Positions 1 through 12,411 of a DNA stretch of 64,000 nt are shown here, piece after piece. The notes beneath the pieces are model-generated. The model was not told where the DNA came from. It searched no databases and saw only the letters and a program-made list of their open reading frames with translations. The stretch covers positions 17,963,099 to 18,027,098 of the forward strand of contig CM075852.1 of assembly GCA_037975125.1 (NCBI GenBank). Reading direction: 5' to 3'. Positions within the stretch are counted from its first letter, which is position 1; every line of letters starts with the position of its first letter. Origin of the DNA: Latrodectus hesperus. Lineage: Eukaryota > Arthropoda > Arachnida > Araneae > Theridiidae. The translations under genes were made by a program, and so were the position numbers.

Positions 1-156
1 CAATAATTACACAGGAACATAGGGTCGCATTCCACTATGAGAGGCAGAAAAGAAGGATTTTCACCTGACAGTGCTTGCCCAACATTTACAATAGTGTTGG
101 GTAAGCGAATGAATAATACCAAAAGTTACAGTCCTATTTATTGTTTAGTGAAATCC

Positions 157-480
157 TTACAGGAAATGTTCAAAATGCCGCCCATGTGTATCACTGCACT
201 GTTGACACTGGGGAAGGGACGAATGGTGCACTTTCTCGAAGATTTCTGATGTCGTATTAATTTTGTCTCCGGAAACAACGATTTTAGCCATGAGATCTTC
301 AATCGAGTCCACAGGCTTCACGAACACAAAGTTTTCGTGAGCCCCCAGAAGAAAAAATCCTGTGGGTTTAGGTCCGGTGAGTGAGGAGGCCAAGCCACAG
401 GTACTCTACGTCCAATCCATTGTGCTGGATATTTAGCATTCAAAAAGTTACAGACCTTGATGGAGGTATTTTCACACTAT
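157..480 (-). pseudogene. mariner-like (DDE) transposase, C-terminal fragment
   Basis: Read on the minus strand, the 393-480 part gives WPPHSPDLNPQDFFFWG, the block around the third catalytic residue of IS630/Tc1/mariner transposases. A frameshift near 345 then moves to a second frame with KPVDSIEDLMAKIVV and ends in DTHGRHFEHFL, a C-terminal ending common in arthropod mariner-like transposases. The N-terminal helix-turn-helix and the first two catalytic Asp residues would lie beyond 480 and I cannot find them. No terminal inverted repeat is visible. This is a dead 3' remnant of a cut-and-paste transposase. The family assignment is from motif memory; the exact subfamily is open. Confidence 0.75.
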
Positions 481-1510
481 GTAAGGAATATTTGTAAAGA
501 TGGGTGTATAAAACTTTGTAAACAAGCTTTCCTAATACAAAGATAAATCACTCGAAAAGAAACTTTCCTCTCCTAAAAAAAGTTGAAAAAATTAAATACA
601 ACTCCACATACCCTTGTGAAGCTATAGAATTATAGGTAGCTTGATAAATAATATATTTTTAATTAAAATAATATGTGCTCTTAGCACTATTAAACCCCTG
701 ATTACATTTTGTCTCTCGAATTATACTTAATGTTTAAAAATAAAAAAAATATTCAAGTTTTATGTATCAAGAATTTATTAAGCCTAACTCACACACACAA
801 TAAATAAATCGAGCGTGCACCATTAAATCGATGTGTGCATCAGCGTAATTGAACCTTTGAACATTTTTCAGATGCTTGTTTGAAAATAAAATATTTTTCA
901 TTGCAGTTTGGAAGTAGACTGGAATTTGATATTTCGGCAATTCTGTTGAAAATTAAAAAATTGACATGATGGGTTAAAAACACACTTCTATAGTTAAACT
1001 AATATGTTTATGTAATAGAATCACAACACTCTTTAGGTTATTCCAGTTCTACTTCATCATGAAAAAGAGAGAAAATATTTCTTAAAATATGGCTTATTTT
1101 TCCATTTCGGGTTACTGAATTCCAATGGCTGAGACTAGGATTTTTCACCCTCCAACCAATCAGTCAAGAAAACTTATTACGATACACGCTTAAAACTTTA
1201 TATACACGCGTTTGTGAAAAAAGCATTTAATTATGTATTCTAGGCTTCTTTCTAAGATAGAAACTTGGAAAAGTATACACAGACATATGTTTAAACATAA
1301 GAAATCAAGTAGTTGAGCATGATTTAATGAATGATTTGATTATTAAATCAGTGGATGCGTTGGTTAATATTTGACTCTTGACGTATAACAGGTGCTCATA
1401 AAATAAATCAAAAAATTATTATTTAATATGTAGCCAAATAAGACTTCCACATTTGATCAGTTCCACTGAAATCAGAAAATAGTTCCACTGAAAAACAGAA
1501 TAAAAAACCA
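481..1510. other. AT-rich stretch, nothing recognised
   Basis: No open frame with recognisable protein features, RNA gene or repeat was seen on either strand. Confidence 0.5.
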
Positions 1511-1514
1511 ATCT

Positions 1515-1690
1515 GTTGTTAATGTTTCGCTTGTCACTCAGCGGTTATTATTTCTTACACGAAGGCTAGTTAGACCTGGATCTGCAGTTTTTAGTGGATT
1601 TTAAAGCAGTGAAAAAACATCGGAACTGCAGGATGGATTCAAACTTATGAACTGCTGACCCGAAAACCAGAGGACTAACCATTGGCTGTT
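1515..1690 (-). mobile_element. decayed tRNA-derived SINE, family A
   Basis: A diverged minus-strand relative of the SINE at 36504-36685. It shares the order of the internal landmarks: CGAAGGCTAGTTAGACC, then TTTTTAGTGGATTTTAAAG, then GAACTGCTGACCCGAAAACCAGAGG. Box B is badly eroded, which suggests an old insertion. No target-site duplication was found. Confidence 0.6.
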
Positions 1691-1835
1691 AGTTAGGCTT
1701 TAAATTGAGAAAAATTCCTTATACTTCCAAAACTATGTGAAACGTTTGTTTTACTATAAAAGATATATTTTTGATTAAATGACTTCTTACCATATTTTTG
1801 ACTTGAGTGCTCCAATCGCTAAAACTCACTTTTGT

Positions 1836-2300
1836 TCCACACAAACTCTTTCAGAGTCCTGTTTTGACCTATGCTTCGGAGACCTGGACTTAACAGTAAA
1901 AGAGGAGAGGCTGCTGGGTCAGTTTGAGCGCAGAATCTTAAGAAGTGTCTTCGGAGGTACAAAAGAAAATGGTACCTGGCGCATAAGATACAACAGAGAA
2001 ATCTACCGACTGTATAAAGAGCCAGACGTTGTGCATCACTTTAAAATAAGCCGCCTTAATTGGATTGGGCATGTTATCAGCATGAAAGGCAATCAGACCT
2101 TTAAGAAAATTTTCTTAGCCAAATCCATCAACACAAAAAAAAAGGAAGTCCCAAGCTGAGATGGATGAATGCAGTAGAGGAAGACTGTATGTTCCTTGGG
2201 ACTAGAAATTGGAAGAGTTTGACTGCCAGAAGAGGTGGATGGTAGAAACGTGTTCAGAAGGCATTGGTCCATCCTGGGCTGGCAAACCATGAATGATGAT
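1836..2300 (+). pseudogene. non-LTR retrotransposon ORF2, C-terminal end
   Basis: Three frames together give the usual C-terminus of a widespread arthropod LINE ORF2: LTYASETWT at about 1868-1893, then VKEERLLGQFERRILRSVFG, WRIRYNREIYRLYKEPDVV and RLNWIGHVISM in the frame that runs to 2159. After a further frame change at the A-run near 2135-2144, PKLRWMNAVEED and GTRNWKSL follow, ending near VHPGLANHE. The TGA/GAT-rich stretch at 2289-2305 looks like the element's 3' end. This region lies downstream of the reverse transcriptase palm. At least two frameshifts make it dead. RTE-like or Jockey-like; I cannot separate them from this fragment. Confidence 0.75.
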
Positions 2301-4935
2301 GAAGAAATTCTTTCAGAAAATCATACAGATGCATGGGTAAAAACTTCTGTAAAAATGTTATCATGAAAAGGAAGATGAATAGCTAAAATTTTCACTATTG
2401 ACAAAAATTCCACAAATGAGAAAATTATGAATAAAACTATACACAACCACTCATACCCTCAGGATATGTACACATGTAATGATGGAGTTGAGCATAACTT
2501 CATAAATAACGCGGGTATATTTAAATTAATAGGTGCAGTTAACATAATATTCAACACAATAAGATGATATCTGCTACCAGATCACTCAAATAAAATAGTG
2601 TATAAAGATTATGAAAAGGGCAATGGATAAGTATTATGCCACTTAGACCTAACAATATCTCCAAATTTTGGAGAGTACTTCAGACTAAATAAACGGAACC
2701 AGGATCTAGAGTTCCTAAGTGAAAAAAAATTGTGTAAAACGAGTGCAGTTATCTGAAAACAAACAAAGTGTTTCTGACGAAGATGAAAATAATAAATCCT
2801 AAGCATTTTTTTATATTAATTACTATATTATACTATATTCACCTGTGCCAACAATTGATAAATTCAATGTATGCTGCATACAGTCCATACAAGTGAAAAG
2901 GGTGTACCAACACCTTTTAAAGACTTTTTTATTTATTTATTAAACATATTTTGTTGGCAGTAATGAGAAGTCCAATACATCCTATATTCATATATTAAAA
3001 TTAAAAAAAAATGAAGTATTTTTAGAAGAATTTCAACTTGTATCTGTTTTTTAAAATGAAAGCAATTCAGCCCAAGACAAAATTCTAACTTTTAGACCGC
3101 AGGATCAGACATTTAGAATCCTATTTTAATAATTATTTATTGTTTAAAAGTCATGAAGAATGTCACACACATATTTCATTCACTGAAAAAACTAATTAAA
3201 ACGAAAACTAAGCATACATTTTTTAATTAATACATTTTTGTTTTCATTGGTATATAGTTTGTCTAAGATAACTTGAAAACTTTATGTAAATTTAGGAAAT
3301 TATATAAAGTGTGCCAAATTGGAGTATAGTTAAATAAGGCCGAGAATAACATCAGTTTTCACGTCAGAGTTCTCTAGGAGTTTTGTATAAATACTTTGTT
3401 TATTGTACTAAAGAATTTATAAATTCCTTTTTATGTTTTTATGAAAAAAGTTATAAATTTGTGCAATAAAAAGTTTAATTGCTATTGAGATTTAGGAAAA
3501 CTTGTCGGCGGATTTATTGTTTTGCCTCAGAATGAAGAAGTCTCCATAATTCTTTAGAGGATTTGTTATTATCTACTATCGATATACTGGTGTGAGGAGA
3601 TTCTGAAATAACTTTTTCAATACATTTCTCTCATAGAGGGAGTTCTTCAGAGGACAATATCCAGTGTACATAGATTTCTCATACTAGAAATGAGATAGAC
3701 GATGCAAAACTGTAAGCACCAAATAGTAAAATTATTTCTAAATTCTAGGGAAATTCATCTTCTTCATTTTTTTCTTTTATATTGTATCACCAGTTCTAAG
3801 CATTTGCTAATTTGACTCTCACAAAATTTTCACTTTTAATCAAAAATGATTTTTCAGTTTGAAATATTAATCAGTTTAGTTAAAAATTTCAATGAATTAT
3901 GTTGTAAATTCAGACTGATTCAGAGCATTTCTGATTTTATTGAAAAATATATGAATATAGATAATTTTGCTTGGCTTTGTGAACATTTTCAAGGAAATTA
4001 ATTTTAATTTTTGGTTTAAATGCAAAATGTTTTGATTACTTTTTAATTTTATATTCTACATTAACACTATTACAATGACATAATTTAGTTTTCAAAATCA
4101 AAAATAGAGGAAGATTTAGTAATATGAATTTTCTAATTTTAGAAATAACTGAAATAAAGTAAATCGATTTTATTATTATAAAATTGAAAATGATATATTA
4201 TGGTATATTACATGTTCCCCTTTGGCTTAAATATATTTACAATAAAAATAACTTAGCTTTATTAACTAACTCATATATACCTTATATCACTAAAAGGTTT
4301 GAATTACTTGCGCAATTAATTTAAATCTTGCGTATCATGGAGATAGCTTAGAGTTTCTTTTTTGCTGCATTTTTTCTGACATAAGAAATGGTAGATAAAA
4401 TATTCAGTCCAAAGTTAGCAAAGTGTGCCAACAGAAATCCTGAAAAACTTAAATAGTTACAAGCAATAATAAAATAGTTAACAAAAGAAAATTAATATTA
4501 AATAATGAAATTTTTAAAAATGAAGAGAGAATCAGAGAAAAAAAAAGGATATCAAGCCAAAAATACTTAGAAAAAGAGGAATGGATCGACATAAAGAGAG
4601 AGTAAACTCAGAAAATACAGTTAATGTATGTAAATTAACGTTTGCACTTGAACAAAAAAAAGATGAAATTTATGTTTAAGAAATTTCAAATATTGACCAA
4701 AAATGGTTCTCATTTTGGAAACAGAATGAGTGTCATTTCTTTTAAGTGCTTTACCCCATCAGGAATAGAACCTCGAGAGCAAGTTGATACTATGATTATG
4801 ACCTTATTTTTAATATAGAAATCCAATTTTAAAATTATTCAAGTGGGAAACAGAGGCATTTTTTCTTTAAATCTAAGAAAAACAGAAAAATGTATAAATT
4901 ATTCTCAAGAGTTATGATGTCATTTCAACGAACAT
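2301..4935. other. AT-rich stretch, nothing recognised
   Basis: Long AT-rich sequence with homopolymer runs. I see no gene, RNA or repeat that I can support. Confidence 0.5.
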
Positions 4936-5332
4936 ATTAAGGGCTGAATTAGCATAGTGATTAGAGCACCAGTCTTCCAGCACGAAGGGCGGGGTTTGAT
5001 TCCTAATGCAGCCAAAGACTCACCGAGTACATCCGATATACGTGCTTGTTAAATCTGTGGAATCGAAAGTCGTGTGGTAGGTAGTTGAGCAGTTACCCTG
5101 AGTGTAATGGTCTTGAGAACATTTCCTCCTTCTCCAGATCATTGTCCAAATTGAAGTAGTGAATCCTATGATGGTGCCATCTATCGGAGGAGTTTAGAGT
5201 AAAGTCGTACTTTCACCTTCGTGATGCTCTGGTTAAACGATAGACGTACCCTAGTAACTTAAATTCGCATATCCAACGGCATAGAGAGCTTGCCTTGTCC
5301 AAGTGTCATAAGTAACAACAACAACGAACATT
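4936..5332 (+). mobile_element. tRNA-headed SINE with shared 3' module and (AAC)n tail
   Basis: The head at about 4940-5020 has a box A-like AGCATAGTGATTAGAGCACC and a box B-like GGGTTTGATTCC, as expected of a tRNA-derived Pol III promoter. The 3' part, from about 5187, carries AGTAAAGTCGTACTTTCACC and ends in TTGTCCAAGTGTCATAAG followed by AAC repeats. The flanks AACGAACAT (4927-4935 and 5333-5341) form a 9-bp target-site duplication, though its first bases could belong to the AAC tail. The same 3' module is found at 47253-47651 under a different, 5S-like head. Confidence 0.8.
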
Positions 5333-5524
5333 TTACTGAATTATTAATCAAAAATATTGAGCTACTGAAATAATTTAAGCTGGCAAATTAATATCTGGAG
5401 TATATTTTTGGCTCATTGCAATAGATGATTTCTTTATTTGATCATGCTGAGAGACATTTAATCAAATTTTAAGAAATCCTTTAAAATGAATGGATTTAAT
5501 TTCTGTTATTTACAGTTCGAGTTC

Positions 5525-5930
5525 AACATGGCCTAACAAGGGAACACTGCTTTTCAGAGTGAAGTGAGTTTGATTTCAACCATCGCAGAACAATGGGAGA
5601 CGGATGTATCATTTCTGCTTTCTGCATTCCCATCAATCAGAGATTTTAAATGCATTAAAACGAAGTTAATTGATTAGGCAATCCACATCGTGGAGTCAAA
5701 AATAAAGCTTATCATGGCTTACCGATGAGACCAGTCATTTGGAGTGAAAAATACCAGGTTCAATCTTAGGCATTATTGAACAACAGGAGATTCAACTTTT
5801 CACCTCTATGTTGTTCAAGCAAATGCTTGCAAGTTATTCTGAATTTCTTAGACACATGATTAGGGCCTGCAACCCATGAGAAATCCTCTCAAAAGGGAAG
5901 TAAGCAATCGATGCTTAAATAGGTTATACA
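5525..5930 (+). mobile_element. two decayed tRNA-derived SINE heads, family C-like
   Basis: GGCCTAACAAGGGAACACTG then GTGAGTTTGATTTCAAC at 5530-5585, and a second head with CAGGTTCAATCTTAGGC near 5757, look like eroded tRNA A and B boxes. The second ends near 5905 in ATCCTCTCAAAAGGGAAG, close to the 3' end of the family C copy at 45990-46005. Boundaries are uncertain. Confidence 0.45.
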
Positions 5931-5950
5931 AAAGCTTCCCATCATTGGAT

Positions 5951-7431
5951 TATCCATTATATTATGTCAAAATACTTCTAAAACAGCTCACTAAATTACA
6001 TGAGTGGCTGGACCATGCTCTTAGGTAAGGATTATAGCACCTTCGAGCCCATTTTTTGTTGAACAAGAATGCTGTGGTTCTAACTTTTGCATTCACGTCT
6101 GTTGGACATTAAGAATTTTTCGAGATTTTCCCTCATGGGGTAGTAAATTAATGATCTGAACCGATTGAAATCAACTATTTTCTACATTATTATCAATGTG
6201 GCTTACAATAAACATTATACTTTTCTTATGTAAATTGTGAGAAAAATTAAAGAAATTCTACTCAGTTTTCAGAATTTGGAAAAGTGAAATGAAAGATACT
6301 GCATTGTCACTTTACTTATGGCTAAAGCAGCCTTAAAAAGAGGAAGCAAAATCAAATTTCATTCATAGCAAAAAAATTCTAAAATAAGGAACACGAAATG
6401 TAAAAAGAAGAAGGGGGGCAACAAATTTGAAGGGAAAATAACTGACATTTAACAAGAATATAATTAACATACGGTGAAAATCCAATTGCCTTTAATAATA
6501 TGTAAATAAATTTAAATTATCAAATGAAGAATGTTAATGTTTTATTGATGCAGTATACATAACTTATATGAATTAATATTGTTAATTGTTCAATTCAAGT
6601 AAGAATTAGAGGATGAAAGAAACTGCACAATTAGCTAAGAAGATAGAGTGGAAAAAAATTAATTAAATTACGGCACAGGACCTTGGCAGATTCCTGGTTA
6701 GACGTTCTTAGATGCATTTGTTATCAGGCTGTAGTTCACAGATTATCGAGTTAATCTGAAAAAGAAATATTCTTACCTATATTGAATGAGATTTCCTAAG
6801 GGCCGTGGCTGAGTTGTTCTCAATGACGTGGCATTGCTGAAGTGCTGGCGAAAAATGAAATAGGCATTAACCGACTCTTAAGGACCAGAAAGTAATGTGC
6901 TATAAGCTACGTGCTTTTGAGATAGGCATGAAACAGTTATTGGAAGTGGAAATTGAAAATAATTCTCAATCCGATCCCAAGTGTTGCTTTTTAACTTTCA
7001 GTTTTTCTTTTTTCAACATGAATCTTGTAAGACAGAATAAACAAAATTAAAAAGAGCAAAAAACTGTATGAAATGGTTTAAATTATTTTTATAATTTTAA
7101 TCGTTATTAAATAATTTTACCAAAGATTTTTTAAATATTATCAATTTTTTAATTTAATTTACAGTAATTAATATAAACTGAAACTAAATAAAAAAATCTT
7201 AAGAAAAAAGTTAAGAACCTGTTGAATACAATACGAATATTGCCTTATTTTCATTTGCACTGAAGTCACAATTAGTGGCTTTAAAACTAAAGTTTCAGCG
7301 AATTTCAAAGACTTTCTAGTAATTTGTAAAACCCCGAAGCAACTAAAAAGTTTATTCGATACTAAATAGGGAAGAAGACGTCAATCCACGAAGAGATTGA
7401 AATTTATGTTAATAACGCACATCTATGACTA
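5951..7431. other. AT-rich stretch, nothing firm
   Basis: A weak tRNA-like box A resemblance sits near 6801 (GGCCGTGGCTGAGTTGTTCT) with no matching box B. Otherwise I see nothing I can support. Confidence 0.4.
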
Positions 7432-8853
7432 CACTGCTGGCCACCGTAAATGCAAACCCTGAAGGAAGTATGTAAATAACATGAAATTTACAACATACAT
7501 TAGAGGAGTCGAGATATGCAAATGATTAGAATTTTAGCACAGACGCCCATCATTCGCGCCTGTAGCGCCAGATTCAAATCGCTGTTTAAAGCTTGGAGAT
7601 TTCGATGATTTCAAGTTCGGAAATTGTGTTTTTCTTGTGGTTTTTTCAAAAAAAAAAATCAATTATAACTTGTAGAAAACAGCGATCATTTTCTGATCAA
7701 GTATCCGAGTTTGACAGAAGAAGGATAGTGACCTACCGAAATTGTGGATTATCTTTCAGGGAAATCGGTAGTCATGTTGGACGAAACCAAACAACTGTAA
7801 TGGGGATATGTGATCGTTGGATGCAGGAGGGTAGGACGGACCGATGTGTTCGATCACATCCACCTCAGTACATCACTTCACATGATAAAAGGCAAATCAT
7901 GCACACACAGCAGCGACGGATGGCTCATCCGCATCATGAACAGTCAACACATTCAGTCTTTTACGAATCATCCAATGTCTGCGGGTACCATTCGACGCCA
8001 TTTACCACAGAGTGGTTTGTCCGCAAGACGTCCATTGCTTCGTCTACCTTTGACGCAGAACCACAGACGTCTCCGCCGCCATTGGTGCGATGAAAGAAGG
8101 TTGTGGACGGCAGAATGGAATGAAATTGTCTTTACTGAGGAATCACGCATCTGTCTGTAACACCACGATGGTCGCATTCGAGTCTGGAGACACTGTGGAG
8201 AGAGGATGCTGAACAGCTGCGTTATGCACCACCACACTGGTCCTGCTCCAGGTATTAGGGTATGAAGTGGTATTGGATATCATTTGCGCCCTCCTCTAAA
8301 GTACTAAATTATGCACTGCCGGTACTTTAAACAGCCAGCGCTACATCTTCGAGATATTGGAGCCAGTTGTCCTTCCTTACCTTTAGGACTTTACCCACAG
8401 CCATATTTCAATAGCATAATGCATGACCACACATGGCACGCATTGTCCAAGGATTTCATGAATCACCAGATTGAATTGCTTCCCTGGCCGGCTCACTCTC
8501 CGGATCTTTCACCGATAGAAAACATGTGATCCATGGTTGCTTAACGATTGACCCTGGTTACATGCCCAACTGCCACACCAGATCAACTTTGGCAACGTGT
8601 GGAAGCTGATTGGTCTGCTGTATCCCAAGAACATGTCTAAAGTCTCTTTGAATCAATGTTGAGGCGTGTGGCAGCGGTGATTTCCAACAATGGTAGCTAC
8701 TCAGGTTACTGATTTTGGTGAAAATCTCACACTTTACAAAAGTCTATAAATTAATTAATATAATACTTGGCCTCAACATGTCATCTACAAAAATAAATTT
8801 TGTTGTGATATCTCGTGTCTTTCTTGGTGTTGCAATTTGGGTTGCCAGCAGTT
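7432..8853 (+). mobile_element. Tc1-like DNA transposon, full length, dead
   Basis: The left end begins CACTGCTGGCCACCGTAAAT and the right end finishes TTGCCAGCAGTT; the ends are imperfect inverted repeats. Both are flanked by TA (7430-7431 and 8854-8855), the Tc1/mariner target. About 1.42 kb long, enclosing one decayed transposase. The ends resemble those of the elements at 19370, 23407 and 28703 but are more diverged, so this is an older relative. Confidence 0.85.
7594..8712 (+). pseudogene. Tc1-like transposase (DD34E), degraded
   Basis: Tc1 transposases bind the terminal repeats with two helix-turn-helix modules and cut with a DDE triad. Visible here: HTH block VSEFDRRRIVTYRNCGLSFR, later GTIRRHLPQSGLSARRP, the first catalytic region VFTEESRI, the second at 8406-8429 and SPDLSPIENM before 8526. 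The frame changes near 7960 and again further on, and several stops interrupt it. Two of three catalytic residues are lost: the first Asp is Glu (FTEES), and the second Asp codon is CAT (His) inside a QQDNARPH motif that also has two nonsense codons. The Glu of PIEN remains. The normal start, matching MPRVRR in sister copies, is destroyed. The frame stops at 8710-8712. Confidence 0.85.
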
Positions 8854-8855
8854 TA

Positions 8856-11455
8856 TTTGTTAAATAAAATACTTTTTGAAAACTATCTTTGCCACATTGG
8901 AGTGTGTGTAGTATTTATTTTATAAATTTACTATTTATAAATTCATAATTTAGAGCTAGTGTGAAGTTTTATTTAACAGATTGCTGTGAAACTGGCCTCA
9001 TCAGGGTTAGAAGTCTTCTTCTCTGGTTAATATTGACTCTACGGGAAATAGATGTAACAATGGGAGTGTTCAAAATGCAGAAAAAGTTTTTGGAATCAGA
9101 TGACACTTGAGCTTTTAAATCTGGAATTTTAAATGTAAGAATAAAAACGAGGGAATATTGATAAATTCATAAATACAATAAATAAATGTATTTAACAAAT
9201 AACTAATTTAATTATTTCAATTTAGTTTGAATTTAATATTACATATGTGTGTTTGTATGAATATATTAAAATAAATAAAGTATGTGGGTTTTTTTTATCG
9301 TTTCAGAAAACCCAAAATAATGCATCAAATTTCATGAAAATTGAATCTTATTAAAACTAAAATTAATTGCACAAAGCAATTCAAATAATAATAGATAAAC
9401 ATATTTCCAACAATTCATATATTTCTGATTCAATTTCAATTTTAATAATAATTATTAATTTTGAATCTATAATGAATAATACCTGTAAAATTACTTAATG
9501 TTTGTGAACATTTGTATATTTTTGTACTCTGTGGTAGAGAAAAGCTTAACTCTAAGACAAATATAATTTTTCTTTACTAACTTTCATCTGAAGAACAAAT
9601 TCAATTTCTTGTAATGTTGTTAGTAACAGATGATGTCATATCATTTTCGATGGAAATTAATGTTGATCGATGTAACTCAGCTAAAACAAATAAATAAAAA
9701 TAGAAAAAAGAAACATTATTGCTGAAAATAAACAAATGGTAGATTGGATTTCCTAAGTAAAAATTCAGTATCAACATATTTAGAGAATACCAAGGTTCAC
9801 TCGTTGTAACCATTTCCGAAACACTTGTATCCCACGTTGTCGTCACATGAACGCTTCAAAGTTCCTGTTAAACTGCATCAACTTCTCCATGGATAGATTT
9901 TGAAATTTAGCCCTTTAGACCATTCCATTTCTGCAGAAGATGAGAAACAAAATTCGAATGACAGAGAAGAGAACATATTTACCGTTATCATGGTCCTCTG
10001 ATACTTCTTTGGAATGGTTCGCAGCACAAAAAACTTGCTTTTATTGGTCAATTATTTTTCGCCTGTCATGTTCCTCTCCTTGTTGATCTGCGGCCATCCT
10101 AAGTGTTTGTAAATTTTGAATTATAATATATTCTGGTTGTACTTTCTTTTTTAAACTTCCAACATTTTTATTCCGAGAAAATCATTTCAGTCACATAATC
10201 AATTTACATACACATTCTTTTGTTTACCATAAAGTGGTTGTTTTCTTCGTTCCAGTTGAGATCATGATTACATCACTTTGTTAAATTTTCATTGGTTAAA
10301 AATATCCATGACGTCAGATAAAGTTTCATACTTAGGGATACACAGAATTAATTAGACATCGTATTGAGACGGTGTCGCAAATCCGACTTGTCGATGAATT
10401 CGCTGCCTGCCTTCAAATCACATACTTTGAGCGGCCGCAAATAAGGCGAAGTTCACCATCGAATGTCTGAGAATATTGTCGAAGTTCATTTTGTTAATAA
10501 AACGATTTCGAAAAACCAGAGCATCAGTTTGAGAAGCAGTTTTCCATTGAATCAAGTTGTTAACACGTTGACAAGAGAACAGAAGAAAAAGCAAAATGAA
10601 AAAGATAAAACAAAACATCCATTTTATATTTAATTTAAATCGTTCTTGCCGATTAAAATTATTTTTAAATTTTATGAATTAATAAAATTTTAAATTAACA
10701 ATCATATACTTTCACTTCGAGAAGAAGATGACAGCTGCAAACGGAAAACGTGGCGTTTGTTAATATGTTTTCTCTAGATTCCTGCAGACCTTTTGAGGCC
10801 CATGAAAACTGAATGCATAAAAAGAAGTGTGTTTTTACCACAAATCTACACTCGTGTTTCTTTTTCATTTCATTTTAGTATGCAAGTGATTAATACTAAT
10901 TCATCAAGGATTATTGTGTACATTTCACAAGATGAATCTTAACTTATGTTTATTTTCAATTTTCCTCTAGAAAGTAAGCAGACAATTTCGTCCGCAAGGA
11001 CCCAATGACGTCATATGCAAGTACCTAATTGCAATATTTGTAAACTATCTCTTTTAAATTTTAAGACTAATGTCTTGCTTATATATATATACGCCAATAT
11101 TAAAAATTTTCTTTTAATTATTTTTTAATACTTTTATTTTATATTATTTATCTTTGTACGTTAATCTCTAATAATGAACTTGATAACTGAAGTCTATGAG
11201 CTTAATTTATCAAAAATATTTTTATTCATTGGATACAAACAAAAGTTATTTTGTACATTCTATTGAGAACTGATTTCAAAGGTTTGTTTCAGATTCCTTA
11301 TTAATTTTAATATATTTTTAGAATAATTAACGATTTTAGAAGAAATAGATAGCACTTAATATATTTTATAATTTATATTGAATACTGAAGGAAAGAAAAA
11401 AGAACTTCAAAATTTCATTCCAACTTGTTGTCTGCAATTCCTATGATGATGATTT
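8856..11455. other. AT-rich stretch, nothing recognised
   Basis: No recognisable gene or repeat. Short open frames at 9601-9846 and 10418-10618 on the minus strand show no domain or codon pattern that I know. Confidence 0.5.
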
Positions 11456-11482
11456 CGTGTCCATGGAGTACGTGCAAGAACC

Positions 11483-11828
11483 CTAAATGTCTCCGAAGCT
11501 GTCCAATACAGCATTAGCGATCTCTACTGCTTTATCTGTAAAAAGAAGCCCCACAGGATGTTAAAAAACTTGCCCAGCATTGCTGGACAGGCAAGGATTT
11601 GTTGCAGAGACAGTTATGTGTTATCCGAGCAGTAAAGACAAAGCCTGGTGTAACTCCTTTGTCCATTTGCAGGAATTCTCATGCCTTTCAAGTGTTTTGT
11701 CCTAAGTTTGGCTGTTATATTTGAAATAGTTCTGCCACTGAGGAAAATCACGGGCCTCTTCTGTAAGCTCATCGCCTATCATGTTGCCAGGGATATCAAC
11801 GTGTGCAATTCCTGTGAATTATTCAAAT
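11483..11828 (-). pseudogene. non-LTR ORF2 fragment: RNase H end and C-terminus
   Basis: On the minus strand HVDIPGNMIGDELTEEARDF matches the last block of the RNase H domain of arthropod non-LTR elements (His followed by PGN.xADELA-type residues; the usual Ala-Asp is Gly-Asp here). Downstream comes ILACPAMLGKFFN, the His/Cys-rich segment, and in another frame TDKAVEIANAVLDSFGDI followed by a stop at 11483-11485, a typical ORF2 C-terminus. At least two frame changes and two in-frame stops show it is dead. No 3' tail or target-site duplication was identified. Confidence 0.65.
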
Positions 11829-11919
11829 AAAATCAATACGATAAGTAATTTATCATTTGTAATGAATTTCTCTTTTCCTTTTTTTCTTTTATCACTGTTA
11901 ATTCCTTATTAAAGAAAAA

Positions 11920-12083
<164 letters not shown>

Positions 12084-12411
12084 CCCTTTTCCTTAATGTA
12101 GAATTTACAATGATCTGAAATTTACATTCAATGCCCAAAAAATATTTTTTTAAAAACCAGTGATCAGGGTCTTGTGTTAATTCTCAAAAGCAGATTTATA
12201 TATAGAACTCTGTTGATTGTACAGTGTAAAAATATACGGACATCTTCTGACGCCAAAAATATAGAGTTGAATATAACCATTGACACAGAAACATAACACA
12301 CAACTTATTAAAAAAGAACAGCTACCATTTTAATAAGCAAAATTAAAAATTTCTTGAAATTTTTTGAACTGCTTATTGGTTTTTATAATTCCTCTTATCC
12401 CTTTTATTATA